Of a DNA stretch of 64,000 bases, positions 27,377-35,804 are shown piece after piece (position 1 is the stretch's first letter; every line of letters begins with the position of its first letter). The translations under genes and the position numbers were made by a program. This DNA comes from JAITWN01 sp050486285 (GTDB lineage: Bacteria > Pseudomonadota > Gammaproteobacteria > SZUA-140). The notes under the pieces were generated by a model. It saw only the letters and a program-made list of their open reading frames with translations, ran no database searches and was not told the origin of the DNA. The DNA lies in NCBI GenBank assembly GCA_050486285.1, contig JBJHCZ010000007.1, positions 62,001-126,000 on the forward strand, in the 5' to 3' direction.

Positions 27377-28639
27377 ATGGAGACCCCGGACCCCGGCATC
27401 GACCCCCGCTATCGCGCGCTGACGCCCGTCCTCTCGCCGCTGCTGGTCGCGTGGAGCGCCTGGCAGGCCGTGCAGGCGCGCGACCCCCGCCTGTTGCGAC
27501 AGCGCCTCGGCCTGGGTATCCCCGCGCGCAATGATCGCCCGCTGTGGCTGCACTGCTCGTCGGTCGGCGAGGTCAACGCCGCCCGTCCGCTGGTCGATGC
27601 GCTGCGCCGCCGCGATCCCGCACTCCCGATCCTCGTCACCACCTTCACGCCGACCGGCGCCGCAGCCGCCGCGCGCGCGTTCGGCGCCGGCGTCGCGCAT
27701 GTCTATCTGCCGCTGGACCTTCGCTTCGCGGTCACGCGCTTCCTGCGCGCGAACCGTCCCCGCTGCGCGCTGGTCATGGAGACCGAGATCTGGCCGCGGC
27801 TGTTTCACGAATGCCGCGCCGCCGTCGTGCCGCCGGTGATCGTCAACGGCCGGCTGTCGACGCGCACGCTCGACCGTCCTGCATGGATGCGCGGCGTACT
27901 TGCGCGCGCGCTCGCGAATGCCGAGCGCGTCCTCGCGCGCTCGGATCACGACGCGCAGGGCTTCGCCTCGCTCGGCGTGGCGCCGGACCGGATCGAGGTC
28001 ATCGGCAACCTGAAGTTCGCGCAGCCGGTCAGTGATGCCGCGCCGCCAACCGTGATCACGCTGCCGCGCCCGTATATCCTCGCGGCCTCGACCCACGATG
28101 ACGAGGAGCTGCGCATCGCCCGCGCCTGGCTCGCGAGTCCGCTGCGCGCGAACCGCCTGCTCGTCATCGTACCGCGCCACCCGAAGCGCAAGGCCGCGAT
28201 CCTCGCGCAGCTGCGACCGCTCGGCGCGTGCCTCGCGGTGCGCAGCGACGGCGATGCAGTCGAAGCCGGCACCGAACTCTACCTCGCCGACACCTTCGGC
28301 GAACTGCCGGGCTTCATCAAGGGCGCGGAGCTCGTCTTCGTCGGCGGCTCGCTGATCCCGCGCGGCGGCCAGAACCTCCTCGAGGTCGCGCGCGCGGGCA
28401 AGGTCGCATTGTTCGGACCGCATATGGACAACTTTGCCGATGAGCGCGACCTGCTGCTCGAACAGGACGCCGCGATCGCGGTGCGGGATGCCGACGGGCT
28501 GATGCGTGAGCTCGCCGCCCTGACCACCGACCCCGCGCGCGCCCGCGCGATCGGCGAGCGGGCCCGGCGGCTGGTCGAGGCGAGGGGGGAGGTCGCGGAG
28601 CGGTATGTCGACGCACTGGCGCCATGGCGCCAGCCGTAA
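27377..28639 (+). CDS. waaA: 3-deoxy-D-manno-octulosonic acid (Kdo) transferase
   Basis: 420 aa GT30 enzyme at the cytoplasmic face of the inner membrane. It adds Kdo from CMP-Kdo to lipid IVA, starting the LPS core. Motifs: LWLHCSSVGEVNAARPL near residue 55, L-V-T-T-F-T-P-T-G, M-E-T-E-I-W-P near 135, N-G-R-L-S, GNLKFA, A-S-T-H-x-x-E-E, F-V-G-G-S-L-I-P-R-G-G-Q-N near 328. First LPS gene at the left border of the glycan region. The acyltransferase, kinase and heptose genes for later steps are in the same window. Confidence 0.96.
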   Translation: METPDPGIDPRYRALTPVLSPLLVAWSAWQAVQARDPRLLRQRLGLGIPARNDRPLWLHCSSVGEVNAARPLVDALRRRDPALPILVTTFTPTGAAAAARAFGAGVAHVYLPLDLRFAVTRFLRANRPRCALVMETEIWPRLFHECRAAVVPPVIVNGRLSTRTLDRPAWMRGVLARALANAERVLARSDHDAQGFASLGVAPDRIEVIGNLKFAQPVSDAAPPTVITLPRPYILAASTHDDEELRIARAWLASPLRANRLLVIVPRHPKRKAAILAQLRPLGACLAVRSDGDAVEAGTELYLADTFGELPGFIKGAELVFVGGSLIPRGGQNLLEVARAGKVALFGPHMDNFADERDLLLEQDAAIAVRDADGLMRELAALTTDPARARAIGERARRLVEARGEVAERYVDALAPWRQP

Positions 28640-28645
28640 CTGAAC

Positions 28646-28678
28646 GGGGTCAGAGTAGACCAAGTCTACTCTGACCCC
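28646..28678. repeat. 33-bp palindrome, copy j (waaA/DUF4143 ATPase boundary)
   Basis: Invariant 15-nt arms with loop CAA, 6 bp after the waaA stop. It is the last copy before the 15.6-kb LPS island, which has none. Confidence 0.95.
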
Positions 28679-28692
28679 GAAGGAGTCCGGTT

Positions 28693-28727
28693 GCGGCTGA
28701 TTGTATATATAACTTACAATCAGCCGC
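28693..28727. promoter_or_regulatory. Palindrome abutting the DUF4143 ATPase start, with TATATA centre
   Basis: 13-nt arms GCGGCTGATTGTA and its complement around the 9-nt centre TATATAACT. The right arm ends directly before ATG 28728, so there is no room for a ribosome-binding site outside the palindrome. The AT-rich centre could be a -10 box, which would give a very short or leaderless mRNA; an autoregulatory operator is also possible. It is unrelated to the GGGGTCAGA family. Confidence 0.55.
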
Positions 28728-29876
28728 ATGATCCCGCGAGAGGCCGAGCTTATCCTTGCCGAACTGGCCCGGGGCTACCCGGTGCTGGCGATCACCGGCC
28801 CGCGCCAGTCGGGCAAGACCACGCTGGTACGGAAGTCTTTCAGCGATCATCCCTATGTCTCGCTCGAAAACCCCGCCCAGCGGGAGTTCGCGCAAGGCGA
28901 CCCGGAGGGGTTCCTCGCGAAATACGCAGGCGGCGCGATCCTCGACGAGGCGCAGCGCTGTCCCGAGCTGTTCTCCTGGCTGCAGGGGATCGTCGACGAG
29001 CGGCGCCGGCCGGCCCATTTCATCCTGACCGGCTCGCAGCAGTTCGGCCTGATGACCGGCATCACCCAGAGCCTCGCCGGCCGGGTCGCGACGCTCGAGC
29101 TCCTGCCGTTCAGCGCCGGCGAGCTGCGCGGCGCCGGGCGCTTGCCCGCGACGCTCGACGAGACCCTGTTCACCGGCGGCTACCCGCCGATTCACGACCG
29201 CCGGCTCGACCCCGCCGTCTGGTTCGCCAATTACGTGCAGACCTATATAGAGCGCGACGTCCGTCAACTGATCAATATCCGCGACCTCGGCCAGTTCCAG
29301 CGTTTCCTCCGGCTGTGCGCCGGCCGCTGCGGCCAGTTGCTGAACCTCAGCGCGCTCGGCAACGAGGCCGGCGTCAGTCACAACACCGCCCGCGAGTGGA
29401 TCTCGGTGCTCGAGGCGAGCTTCATCGTCCATCGGCTGCCGCCGCATCACCGGAACTTCGGCAAACGGCTGGTCAAGACGCCCAAGCTGTATTTCCATGA
29501 CACCGGCCTCGCCGCCTGGCTGCTCGGCATCGAACGGCCGGAACAGATCGCCACCCACCCGCTGCGCGGCGCGCTGTTCGAGAACTGGGTCGTCGGCGAA
29601 TTCCTGAAACATCGCCTGAACACCGCGCGGCCGTCCAACCTGAGCTTCTGGCGCGACCGCTCCGGCAACGAAGTGGACCTGCTGATCGAGGAAGACAACC
29701 GGCTGCGCGCCGTCGAGATCAAATCCGGCGCGACCATTTTTGACGAGATGATGAAAGGCCTCGACCGCTGGCGCGGGGTCGCCGGCGGCAGCGCCGGGGG
29801 GGAGATGCTGGTGTATGGCGGCGAGGAAGCCCAGCGACGACGAGGCATCGATGTGCTGCCCTGGAAGGGGCTGTGA
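28728..29876 (+). CDS. AAA family ATPase with DUF4143 domain (COG1373)
   Basis: 382 aa. P-loop G-P-R-Q-S-G-K-T-T near residue 24, Walker B I-L-D-E-A-Q-R near 75, sensor FILTGSQQF near 105. The C-terminal DUF4143 domain (about residues 190-330) has the restriction-nuclease-like end F-W-R-D-R-S-G-N-E-V-D-L-L-I and A-V-E-I-K-S-G. These proteins are common, often scattered by horizontal transfer, and their role is not established. No antitoxin-like partner is seen. Overlaps the downstream glycosyltransferase frame by a few bases (stop at 29874-29876, next ATG 29879). Confidence 0.9.
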   Translation: MIPREAELILAELARGYPVLAITGPRQSGKTTLVRKSFSDHPYVSLENPAQREFAQGDPEGFLAKYAGGAILDEAQRCPELFSWLQGIVDERRRPAHFILTGSQQFGLMTGITQSLAGRVATLELLPFSAGELRGAGRLPATLDETLFTGGYPPIHDRRLDPAVWFANYVQTYIERDVRQLINIRDLGQFQRFLRLCAGRCGQLLNLSALGNEAGVSHNTAREWISVLEASFIVHRLPPHHRNFGKRLVKTPKLYFHDTGLAAWLLGIERPEQIATHPLRGALFENWVVGEFLKHRLNTARPSNLSFWRDRSGNEVDLLIEEDNRLRAVEIKSGATIFDEMMKGLDRWRGVAGGSAGGEMLVYGGEEAQRRRGIDVLPWKGL

Positions 29877-29878
29877 AC

Positions 29879-30649
29879 ATGGCCACCCTCTCCGTCGTCG
29901 TGATCACCCGCAACGAGGCCGCGAACATCGACGCCTGCCTCGCGAGCGTCGACTTCGCCGACGAGATCGTCGTGCTCGATTCAGGCAGCACGGACGAGAC
30001 CGTCGAGCGGGCGCGCGCCCGCAACGCGAAAGTGGAGGTCCGCGCCGACTGGCCCGGTTACGGCCCGCAGCGCCGGCGCGCGCAGGCGCTCGCGGGCGGC
30101 GACTGGATCCTGATGATCGATGCCGACGAGCGCGTCACGCCCGAGCTCGCCGCGGCGATCCGCGCCGCGGTGCAGCGTGATGATCGCGATCGCGCCTACG
30201 CCCTGCCGCGCCTGTCCTGGTGCTTCGGACGTTATATTCGTCACGGCGGCTGGTATCCGGACTACGTCGTGCGCCTGTACCCGCGCGCGCGCGGCCGTTA
30301 CGACGATGCGCTGGTACATGAAAAGGTCGTGCTCGACGACGGCATAAGCGTCGGCCGTCTCGAAGGCGACCTGCTCCACTTCACCTACGACAGCCTGCGC
30401 CACTATCTGGAGAAATCGGCCCACTATGCCGAGGCCTGGGCCGACCAGCGCGAACGGGCCGGCAAGCGGGCCTCGCTGTCGCAGGGCGTCGTCCACGCGC
30501 TCGGCTGCTTCGTCCGCATGTACCTGCTGCGAGGCGGCTTCCTCGACGGCCGCGCCGGGCTGCTGCTGGCGCTGCTGTCGGCGCATTCGACCTTCAACAA
30601 GTACGCGGACCTGTGGCTGAGACATCAGCCGCGGCGGCCGGGCGCCTGA
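29879..30649 (+). CDS. Glycosyltransferase family 2, LPS core WaaE-like
   Basis: 256 aa from ATG 29879 (GGAAGGGG 8 nt upstream); a GTG at 29873 is the alternative. The GT2 fold is shown by V-V-V-I-T-R-N-E-A-A-N-I near residue 7, L-D-S-G-S-T-D-E-T near 33, M-I-D-A-D-E-R-V near 79, and G-G-W-Y-P-D-Y-V-V-R-L near 127. This pattern matches the beta-1,4-glucosyltransferase (WaaE/KdtX) group that adds glucose to inner-core heptose. It is placed close to waaA, as kdtX often is. Precise sugar not provable here. Next gene starts 1 bp after its stop. Confidence 0.87.
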   Translation: MATLSVVVITRNEAANIDACLASVDFADEIVVLDSGSTDETVERARARNAKVEVRADWPGYGPQRRRAQALAGGDWILMIDADERVTPELAAAIRAAVQRDDRDRAYALPRLSWCFGRYIRHGGWYPDYVVRLYPRARGRYDDALVHEKVVLDDGISVGRLEGDLLHFTYDSLRHYLEKSAHYAEAWADQRERAGKRASLSQGVVHALGCFVRMYLLRGGFLDGRAGLLLALLSAHSTFNKYADLWLRHQPRRPGA

Positions 30650-30650
30650 G

Positions 30651-31751
30651 ATGCGCGTGCTCGAGCTGTGCCTGTCGGACGGCCACGGCGGCCTCGAATT
30701 GCATGTCGCGCGGCTGTGCGAATGCCTGCGCGCGCGGGGACGAGACTGCCGCGCGCTGACGCGACCGGGCACGCGGCTCAACGCCAGGATCCGTGAACTC
30801 GGCGTGCCGATGTACGAACTCGAAACCCGCGTCGCCGCACTGCCCCTGCTCGCGGCGCGCCGCCTCGCGCAACTGGTCGACCGCGAGGGCATCGACGTCA
30901 TCCATCTGCACTGGAGCCGCGACCTGCCGCTGGCGGCATTCGCGAAACGCCTCGCGCGCCGGCCGGTGCGCCTGATCCATTCGCGGCACATGGCCATCAC
31001 GCGCCCCAAGTGCGATGCCTATCATCGCTTCCTCTACCGCAGTCTGGACCGCTATCTGGTCCTGAGCCAGGTGATGTACGAGGAGGCGCTGCGATACCTG
31101 CCGATCCCGGCGGACAGGATAGAGATCGTGCATCTCGGCGTCGCCGCGCCGACGTCGCCGACGACCACCGAGCCGGAATCGCGCGCCCGCCATCGCTTCG
31201 AAATCGGTCTGTTCGGGCGCATCGAGCCGTTCAAGGGACAGCACTTGCTGATCGAGGCAATCGATCTCTTGCGCAAGCATGGCGTGGATGCGCACGCGAC
31301 GATCATCGGTCACGCGATGGATGAGGCCTATCTGGCAAGACTCAAGGAGGACGTCGCCAGGCGCGGTCTCGAGCAGGCTGTCTCATTTTCCGGTTTTCAT
31401 CCCTCGCCGCCTGCATTGATGCCGGGCTTCGATGTCATCGTGCTGACGACCAGGCGCGAGACCTTCGGCCTCGTACTGGTCGAGGCGATGCTGTGCGGCG
31501 TCGCCGTCATCGGCACGAACGCCGGCGGCGTGCCGGAGATCATCGAGCATGAGCAGAGCGGCCTGCTGTTCGAGCCCGAATCGGCTGTATCTCTCGCGAG
31601 TCAACTCGAGCGTCTGGCCAGTGACCCGGCGCTGCGCCAACGACTGGCACGGGCCGGCCGCGAGCGCGCGGAGACGATGTTTTCGGAGGCGAGGCATGTC
31701 GCGCATATCGAGGCCTTGCTCGGCCTCGACAATCCCGGAGGCGGCCGATGA
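30651..31751 (+). CDS. Glycosyltransferase family 4
   Basis: 366 aa GT-B enzyme. N-terminal domain begins L-E-L-C-L-S-D-G-H-G-G-L-E with the donor-side glycine pair; C-terminal domain contains G-L-F-G-R-I-E-P-F-K-G-Q near residue 185 and the nucleotide-sugar motif R-R-E-T-F-G-L-V-L-V-E-A-M near 267-279, followed by N-A-G-G-V-P-E-I-I. A retaining glycosyltransferase for LPS core or another surface glycan. Tightly packed: 1 bp from the upstream GT2 gene and 4-bp overlap with the methyltransferase gene downstream. Confidence 0.9.
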   Translation: MRVLELCLSDGHGGLELHVARLCECLRARGRDCRALTRPGTRLNARIRELGVPMYELETRVAALPLLAARRLAQLVDREGIDVIHLHWSRDLPLAAFAKRLARRPVRLIHSRHMAITRPKCDAYHRFLYRSLDRYLVLSQVMYEEALRYLPIPADRIEIVHLGVAAPTSPTTTEPESRARHRFEIGLFGRIEPFKGQHLLIEAIDLLRKHGVDAHATIIGHAMDEAYLARLKEDVARRGLEQAVSFSGFHPSPPALMPGFDVIVLTTRRETFGLVLVEAMLCGVAVIGTNAGGVPEIIEHEQSGLLFEPESAVSLASQLERLASDPALRQRLARAGRERAETMFSEARHVAHIEALLGLDNPGGGR

Positions 31752-32821
31752 GCGAATTTTACCGATTCCCGACCTTCGGTGAGCGACAGCGCAGCGATGC
31801 CTGTTCGCAATGCGCGTCGAGCGCGGCGCCGGTGGTCGGACGCATGAACTATGCCGGACTCGGCGAATGGAATGTCGTGCAGTGCCCGCAGTGCGGACTG
31901 ATCAGCTTCGACCCGATGCCCGGCATCGACATCATCGAACAGGGCTGCGACCGGCTCTATCTGACGCAGCAATCCGGTCACTCCCACCGGCGTGTGCTGA
32001 AGTATTTCTCACGCACCTATCGGCGCGGCGGGCACTTCGCGCTGCATTACCTGAAGAGGCTCGGGCTGCCCGCCTCGCCCTCGCTGCTCGAGATCGGCGC
32101 CGGCAACGGTTATTTCTCGCAGGGCGTCGCCACGATCTTTCCCGGCGCGCGCGTCCATTACCTCGACGTCATGGAAGACCTGATCGCCTATTACCATGAT
32201 CATTTCGACTGCGAGGCCGTGGCCGGCGAGCTGACCGCCGACGCCTTCCCCGGCCATCGGTTCGACCTGATCATCGCGCGCGACATCCTCGAGCATGTGC
32301 GCGATCCGAGGCAGACCTTGCGCGATGCCTGCGCACTCCTGAAGCCCGGCGGCCTGCTGTTCTTCATCACGCCGAACGGCCTCGAAGACTTCTGGACATG
32401 CAGCCAGCGCTACAAGCACAGCGGCGCGGCGACGCTGATCTGGCAGAACCACTTTCATTACTTCCTGCCGCAGACGCTGCATCGCATGCTCGCAGATGCG
32501 GGTTTCCGCGAGGAGGTGGCGTTCAAGTGGAATCTGGAATTGCGCCGCAAGGGCATGGGCCATGCCGAGCTGCCGGAACTCGGGCCGGTGAAGCTACCGG
32601 AATTCGGCGAGCGCCCGCCGGCGGAGCCGCCGTCGAAGAAGTGGAAACACCAACGGGACGAAGTCACCGCGCCGTGGCGGCACAACCTCGGGCCGTTGTC
32701 GAGGGTTTACAGCGCGATCGTCGATCGCAACAGGGAGCGCACAGACTTTGAAACAGCAGAAGGCAAGGAGTTTTTTGTCATCGCCAAGAAGTCCGGCGAT
32801 GGCCCGCAGTCAGCCGGATAA
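31748..32821 (+). CDS. Class I SAM-dependent methyltransferase with N-terminal zinc ribbon
   Basis: 357 aa. An N-terminal C-x2-C (CSQC) and C-x2-C (CPQC) pair at about residues 19-22 and 46-49 looks like a small zinc ribbon. The Rossmann fold follows, with L-L-E-I-G-A-G-N-G-Y-F near residue 113, acidic Y-L-D-V-M near 136, and ARDILEHVRDP near 175. Closest type is the sugar or glycan methyltransferases found in polysaccharide clusters. Start overlaps the GT4 stop (ATGA). The 3' end overlaps the convergent FkbM gene by 12 bp. Confidence 0.85.
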   Translation: MSEFYRFPTFGERQRSDACSQCASSAAPVVGRMNYAGLGEWNVVQCPQCGLISFDPMPGIDIIEQGCDRLYLTQQSGHSHRRVLKYFSRTYRRGGHFALHYLKRLGLPASPSLLEIGAGNGYFSQGVATIFPGARVHYLDVMEDLIAYYHDHFDCEAVAGELTADAFPGHRFDLIIARDILEHVRDPRQTLRDACALLKPGGLLFFITPNGLEDFWTCSQRYKHSGAATLIWQNHFHYFLPQTLHRMLADAGFREEVAFKWNLELRRKGMGHAELPELGPVKLPEFGERPPAEPPSKKWKHQRDEVTAPWRHNLGPLSRVYSAIVDRNRERTDFETAEGKEFFVIAKKSGDGPQSAG

Positions 32822-33577
32822 ACAGCTGCCGGCCCTGGCCATGAAGACATTTTCACCCCGCGACCACCTGGAAGGAAAATCATTTGTGGCATCATAGAAG
32901 TTCCGGTTACAGCCCGGTTTCATATGCTCATGCAATTCGACGATCAATGCGTCTACCCGCCCCAGCCAGGGGGCCGCCTCCGAAAATACTTCCCTTTCCG
33001 CGCCTTCTATATCAATTTTCAGTATATCCAGACGATCAATACCGAACCGGTTCATGATAGTCGTGACCGTCACGCCTTCCACATGATACAGGTGACTACC
33101 ATGATCCGTCTCGTTTTCCCCGCTGCCTCGGGTCATGAAGCCCCATTTGCCCAGATCAGGATCGACGAGATTGACTATCTCATCCCTGTGCCATAGCGCT
33201 GCTCTAATCGGAGTAATGTTTCGATACGGCCTGATGTTTATTTCTAGCACGGAATAATTGCTTGCTTCGGGTTCGATCGCGATGATTCTGGCATCCGGGA
33301 ATCGATTGGCAAAATATATCGATGCAAGGCCGATATTCGCACCTGCATCGATGATCGTGGACGGAGAGCGTCGGGCCTCGAAATCGTATTCTCGTTCGAT
33401 GAATATCTGGCGGAAGACATCGACGTCAGACGATGGAATTCTCAGATGATATGCATGTCTGATGTCCGGATTGCGGCATATGACAAGGTCTGAGGATCCG
33501 GTTATTTTGCCCTTCAAATAGGCAAGTACCCCCGAAATTCCTGCAGCGCGATAATGGCGTCTGAGCTTCCCGGACAT
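32810..33577 (-). CDS. FkbM family methyltransferase, low-GC
   Basis: 255 aa. SAM motif I-I-D-A-G-A-N-I-G-L-A near residue 75 and catalytic region L-D-I-L-K-I-D-I-E-G-A-E-R-E near 178 define the family, which O-methylates sugars or other small acceptors. The gene and its 5' flank (about 32.85-33.70 kb) are clearly richer in A and T than all neighbouring genes and use codons such as ATA, AAT and TAT far more. It is inserted in the opposite direction inside a plus-strand run. Both facts suggest recent acquisition. It is a different branch from the FkbM protein at 9417. Confidence 0.88.
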   Translation of the reverse strand: MSGKLRRHYRAAGISGVLAYLKGKITGSSDLVICRNPDIRHAYHLRIPSSDVDVFRQIFIEREYDFEARRSPSTIIDAGANIGLASIYFANRFPDARIIAIEPEASNYSVLEINIRPYRNITPIRAALWHRDEIVNLVDPDLGKWGFMTRGSGENETDHGSHLYHVEGVTVTTIMNRFGIDRLDILKIDIEGAEREVFSEAAPWLGRVDALIVELHEHMKPGCNRNFYDATNDFPSRWSRGENVFMARAGSCLSG

Positions 33578-33700
33578 GTCGGTTATCTATCGAAGGGCAC
33601 CATAATAATTTTTATCATGACACTGCGGTATGGCGCGGATGTTCGTCAAGCTTTCGCGGATGCTATCATCTGAGCAGCCGAGTTTCCAGCAGATAACCAG

Positions 33701-34561
33701 ATGAACATTTTCCATCTTGTTTACAACCGCATTCGCCCGCGCTTCCGCCTCGGAGCGGATCCGCTCCTTCCCGCACCAAGGGACCAGCGCTTCGTGCCGA
33801 TCACCGTCGCCCGGCTCAGGGTCATCGCGCCGGTCCGCCGCGAGATCCTCGCGAAAAGGAAACCCTGTACCTTCACGGTGGGTCACGGGAAGCGGCTCTC
33901 GATCGTGATTCCATTCCGGAATCGCGAGCCTCATCTCGTCAGCCTCCTCCCGGCCCTGCGTGATGTACTCGCGGCACAACATCTCGACTACCGCATCCTC
34001 GTCGTCGAGCAGTCCGAGGGCAAGCTGTTCAACCGCGGCAAGCTGCTCAATGTCGGCGCGCGCCATGCCTGGCGCGACAGCGATTATTTCGTCTTTCATG
34101 ATGTCGACATGATTCCGGAGACAGCCGAGTACGGCTGCCCGAGCCAGCCACTGCGGCTGATTACAAACATGAGCACGAGCTGGCGTGGATACGAACGCCT
34201 GAGTGGCTCCTATTTCGGCGGCACGGCCAGTCTCAACAAGGAACATATGACCCTGATCAACGGCTTTTCGAACCGCTACTGGGGCTGGGGCAAGGAGGAT
34301 GACGACCTGTTGCTGCGCTGCCTGCTGAAGGGCCTGGTTCCGCATGAAGACACGATGAGCAGCTTCCAGGATCTGGATACCCCGGCGAACGAGATCGCGG
34401 TCAAGCACCAGGTCGTCCGCCGCGGCGGTAATGGCCGCGTCAAGAGCCGGGTATACCGGCTGCAGGTCGACCCCCATTCCGAAGGCCTCGCCGAAGCAGA
34501 CTACACGTTGCTGGATGAACGGCGCGACGGCGACCTGTGGCGCATCCGGGTCGATATCTGA
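33701..34561 (+). CDS. GT7-like (beta-1,4-galactosyltransferase type) glycosyltransferase
   Basis: 286 aa. Motifs in order match family GT7, best known from animal beta-1,4-galactosyltransferases. These are V-I-P-F-R-N-R-E-P-H-L (about residues 69-79), L-F-N-R-G-K-L-L-N-V-G (109-119), F-H-D-V-D-M-I-P (132-139, the metal-binding D-V-D), F-G-G-T-A-S-L-N-K-E (172-181), and W-G-W-G-K-E-D-D-D-L (194-203, the catalytic W-G-W-G-x-E-D-D-D). There is no signal anchor, so it is a cytoplasmic enzyme. Probably adds Gal, or a related sugar, to LPS. The 5' flank is AT-rich, shared with the FkbM gene. Acceptor unknown. Confidence 0.85.
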   Translation: MNIFHLVYNRIRPRFRLGADPLLPAPRDQRFVPITVARLRVIAPVRREILAKRKPCTFTVGHGKRLSIVIPFRNREPHLVSLLPALRDVLAAQHLDYRILVVEQSEGKLFNRGKLLNVGARHAWRDSDYFVFHDVDMIPETAEYGCPSQPLRLITNMSTSWRGYERLSGSYFGGTASLNKEHMTLINGFSNRYWGWGKEDDDLLLRCLLKGLVPHEDTMSSFQDLDTPANEIAVKHQVVRRGGNGRVKSRVYRLQVDPHSEGLAEADYTLLDERRDGDLWRIRVDI

Positions 34562-34570
34562 TAACCACCG

Positions 34571-35665
34571 TCATTCGCACAGTGACCGCAGAAACGCGAA
34601 GGTCAGCGCCCCCGCCTGCTCCGAGGTGAAGTGGCGGAACAGGTGTGCTCGCCCGGCGCGCCCCATCGACGTGCGCAGCGCCTCGTCGGCGATCAGCCGT
34701 TCCATCGCCCGCGCCAGCGCACCGACGTCGGCGGCGGGCACGACGAGCCCGGTTTCGCCCTCGACGACCAGTTCGCGGCTGCCGCCGCAATCGGTGACGA
34801 TGACCGGCAGTTCGAGCGCCATCGCCTCGATCACGGTCTTCGGCAGTCCCTCGCGCTTGATCGTCGGCAGTACGCTGATGTCACAGGCCGCAACCAGGTT
34901 CAGCACGTCGTCGCGAAAGCCGGCGATGTGAATGCGGCCGGCGGCCGGCCCCGCTGCGATGCGCGCCGCCAGGTCGCGGTCACCCTCGATGCCGCTGCCG
35001 ACCAGCAGCAGATGCCAGTCGGGCGTGCGCGTGCGATGAAATGCATCGATCATGACCGGGACGCCCTTGCGCGGCCGCGCGTTCGCGACGCAGACGACGA
35101 CCCGGGCGCCTGCGGGGATACCGACGCCGGCAAGATCCGCGGGCCTGATCCCTTCGTACCAGGCCGGGTCATGGCCCTTGTAGATCGTGACGATACGCCC
35201 GGGGCCGAGACGGGACTCCCGCATCACATCCTCACGCACGGCATTCGCGACGCAGATGATCGCATCGACGCGCGGATGCAGGTGCGTCAGATAACAGGAC
35301 GGATCCCAGCGGCTGATATTGCCGGTCTGGCCGCGATAGGTGACGACGCGCACCGGCAAGCCGATGGCGGCCCATACGGTATTGGCGATGGCCTTGCCGT
35401 TGAAGCAATAGACGACATCATGGCCGCCCGCAAGCAACTCGGCGCGGATGCGGCGTATCGCCGACCAGGCCAGCTTGCGGCGCGGATGGAAATCGATGAC
35501 GCGAATGCCGTTGTCGCGAAAACGCGGGACGTACCCGGCGTCGCCCTGGGTCATCACCGTAACGTCGGCGCCGGCCTTCGACAGCCCGATCAGCATCTCG
35601 CCCTCGGGCCGAACGCTGACCCACGAGCCGGTGTACGCGCTGATCGCCAGTACCTTCAATGTCAT
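34571..35665 (-). CDS. Glycosyltransferase family 4
   Basis: 364 aa from ATG 35665 (MTLKVLAIS); the longer frame adds non-family residues. GT-B fold: N-terminal L-K-V-L-A-I-S-A-Y-T-G-S-W, mid V-V-V-C-V-A-N-A-R-P-R-K-G-V-P near residue 190, donor motif K-R-E-G-L-P-K-T-V-I-E-A-M-A-L near 270, then V-T-D-C-G-G-S-R-E-L. A retaining sugar transferase in the LPS island, divergent from the GT9 gene at 35805. Sugar and linkage not predictable. Confidence 0.88.
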   Translation of the reverse strand: MTLKVLAISAYTGSWVSVRPEGEMLIGLSKAGADVTVMTQGDAGYVPRFRDNGIRVIDFHPRRKLAWSAIRRIRAELLAGGHDVVYCFNGKAIANTVWAAIGLPVRVVTYRGQTGNISRWDPSCYLTHLHPRVDAIICVANAVREDVMRESRLGPGRIVTIYKGHDPAWYEGIRPADLAGVGIPAGARVVVCVANARPRKGVPVMIDAFHRTRTPDWHLLLVGSGIEGDRDLAARIAAGPAAGRIHIAGFRDDVLNLVAACDISVLPTIKREGLPKTVIEAMALELPVIVTDCGGSRELVVEGETGLVVPAADVGALARAMERLIADEALRTSMGRAGRAHLFRHFTSEQAGALTFAFLRSLCE

Positions 35666-35804
35666 CGTCGGGTTGTCCGCCGGCGGGGATTGCCGGCGTA
35701 TGTTACCGGTCACGCCGCACGCTGTCACGGCAGCGTCTGGACACAGGCCGGGAAACCGGCAATCATTCGCTGACACTATTCAATTACCCGGTCACCCGCG
35801 ATCC

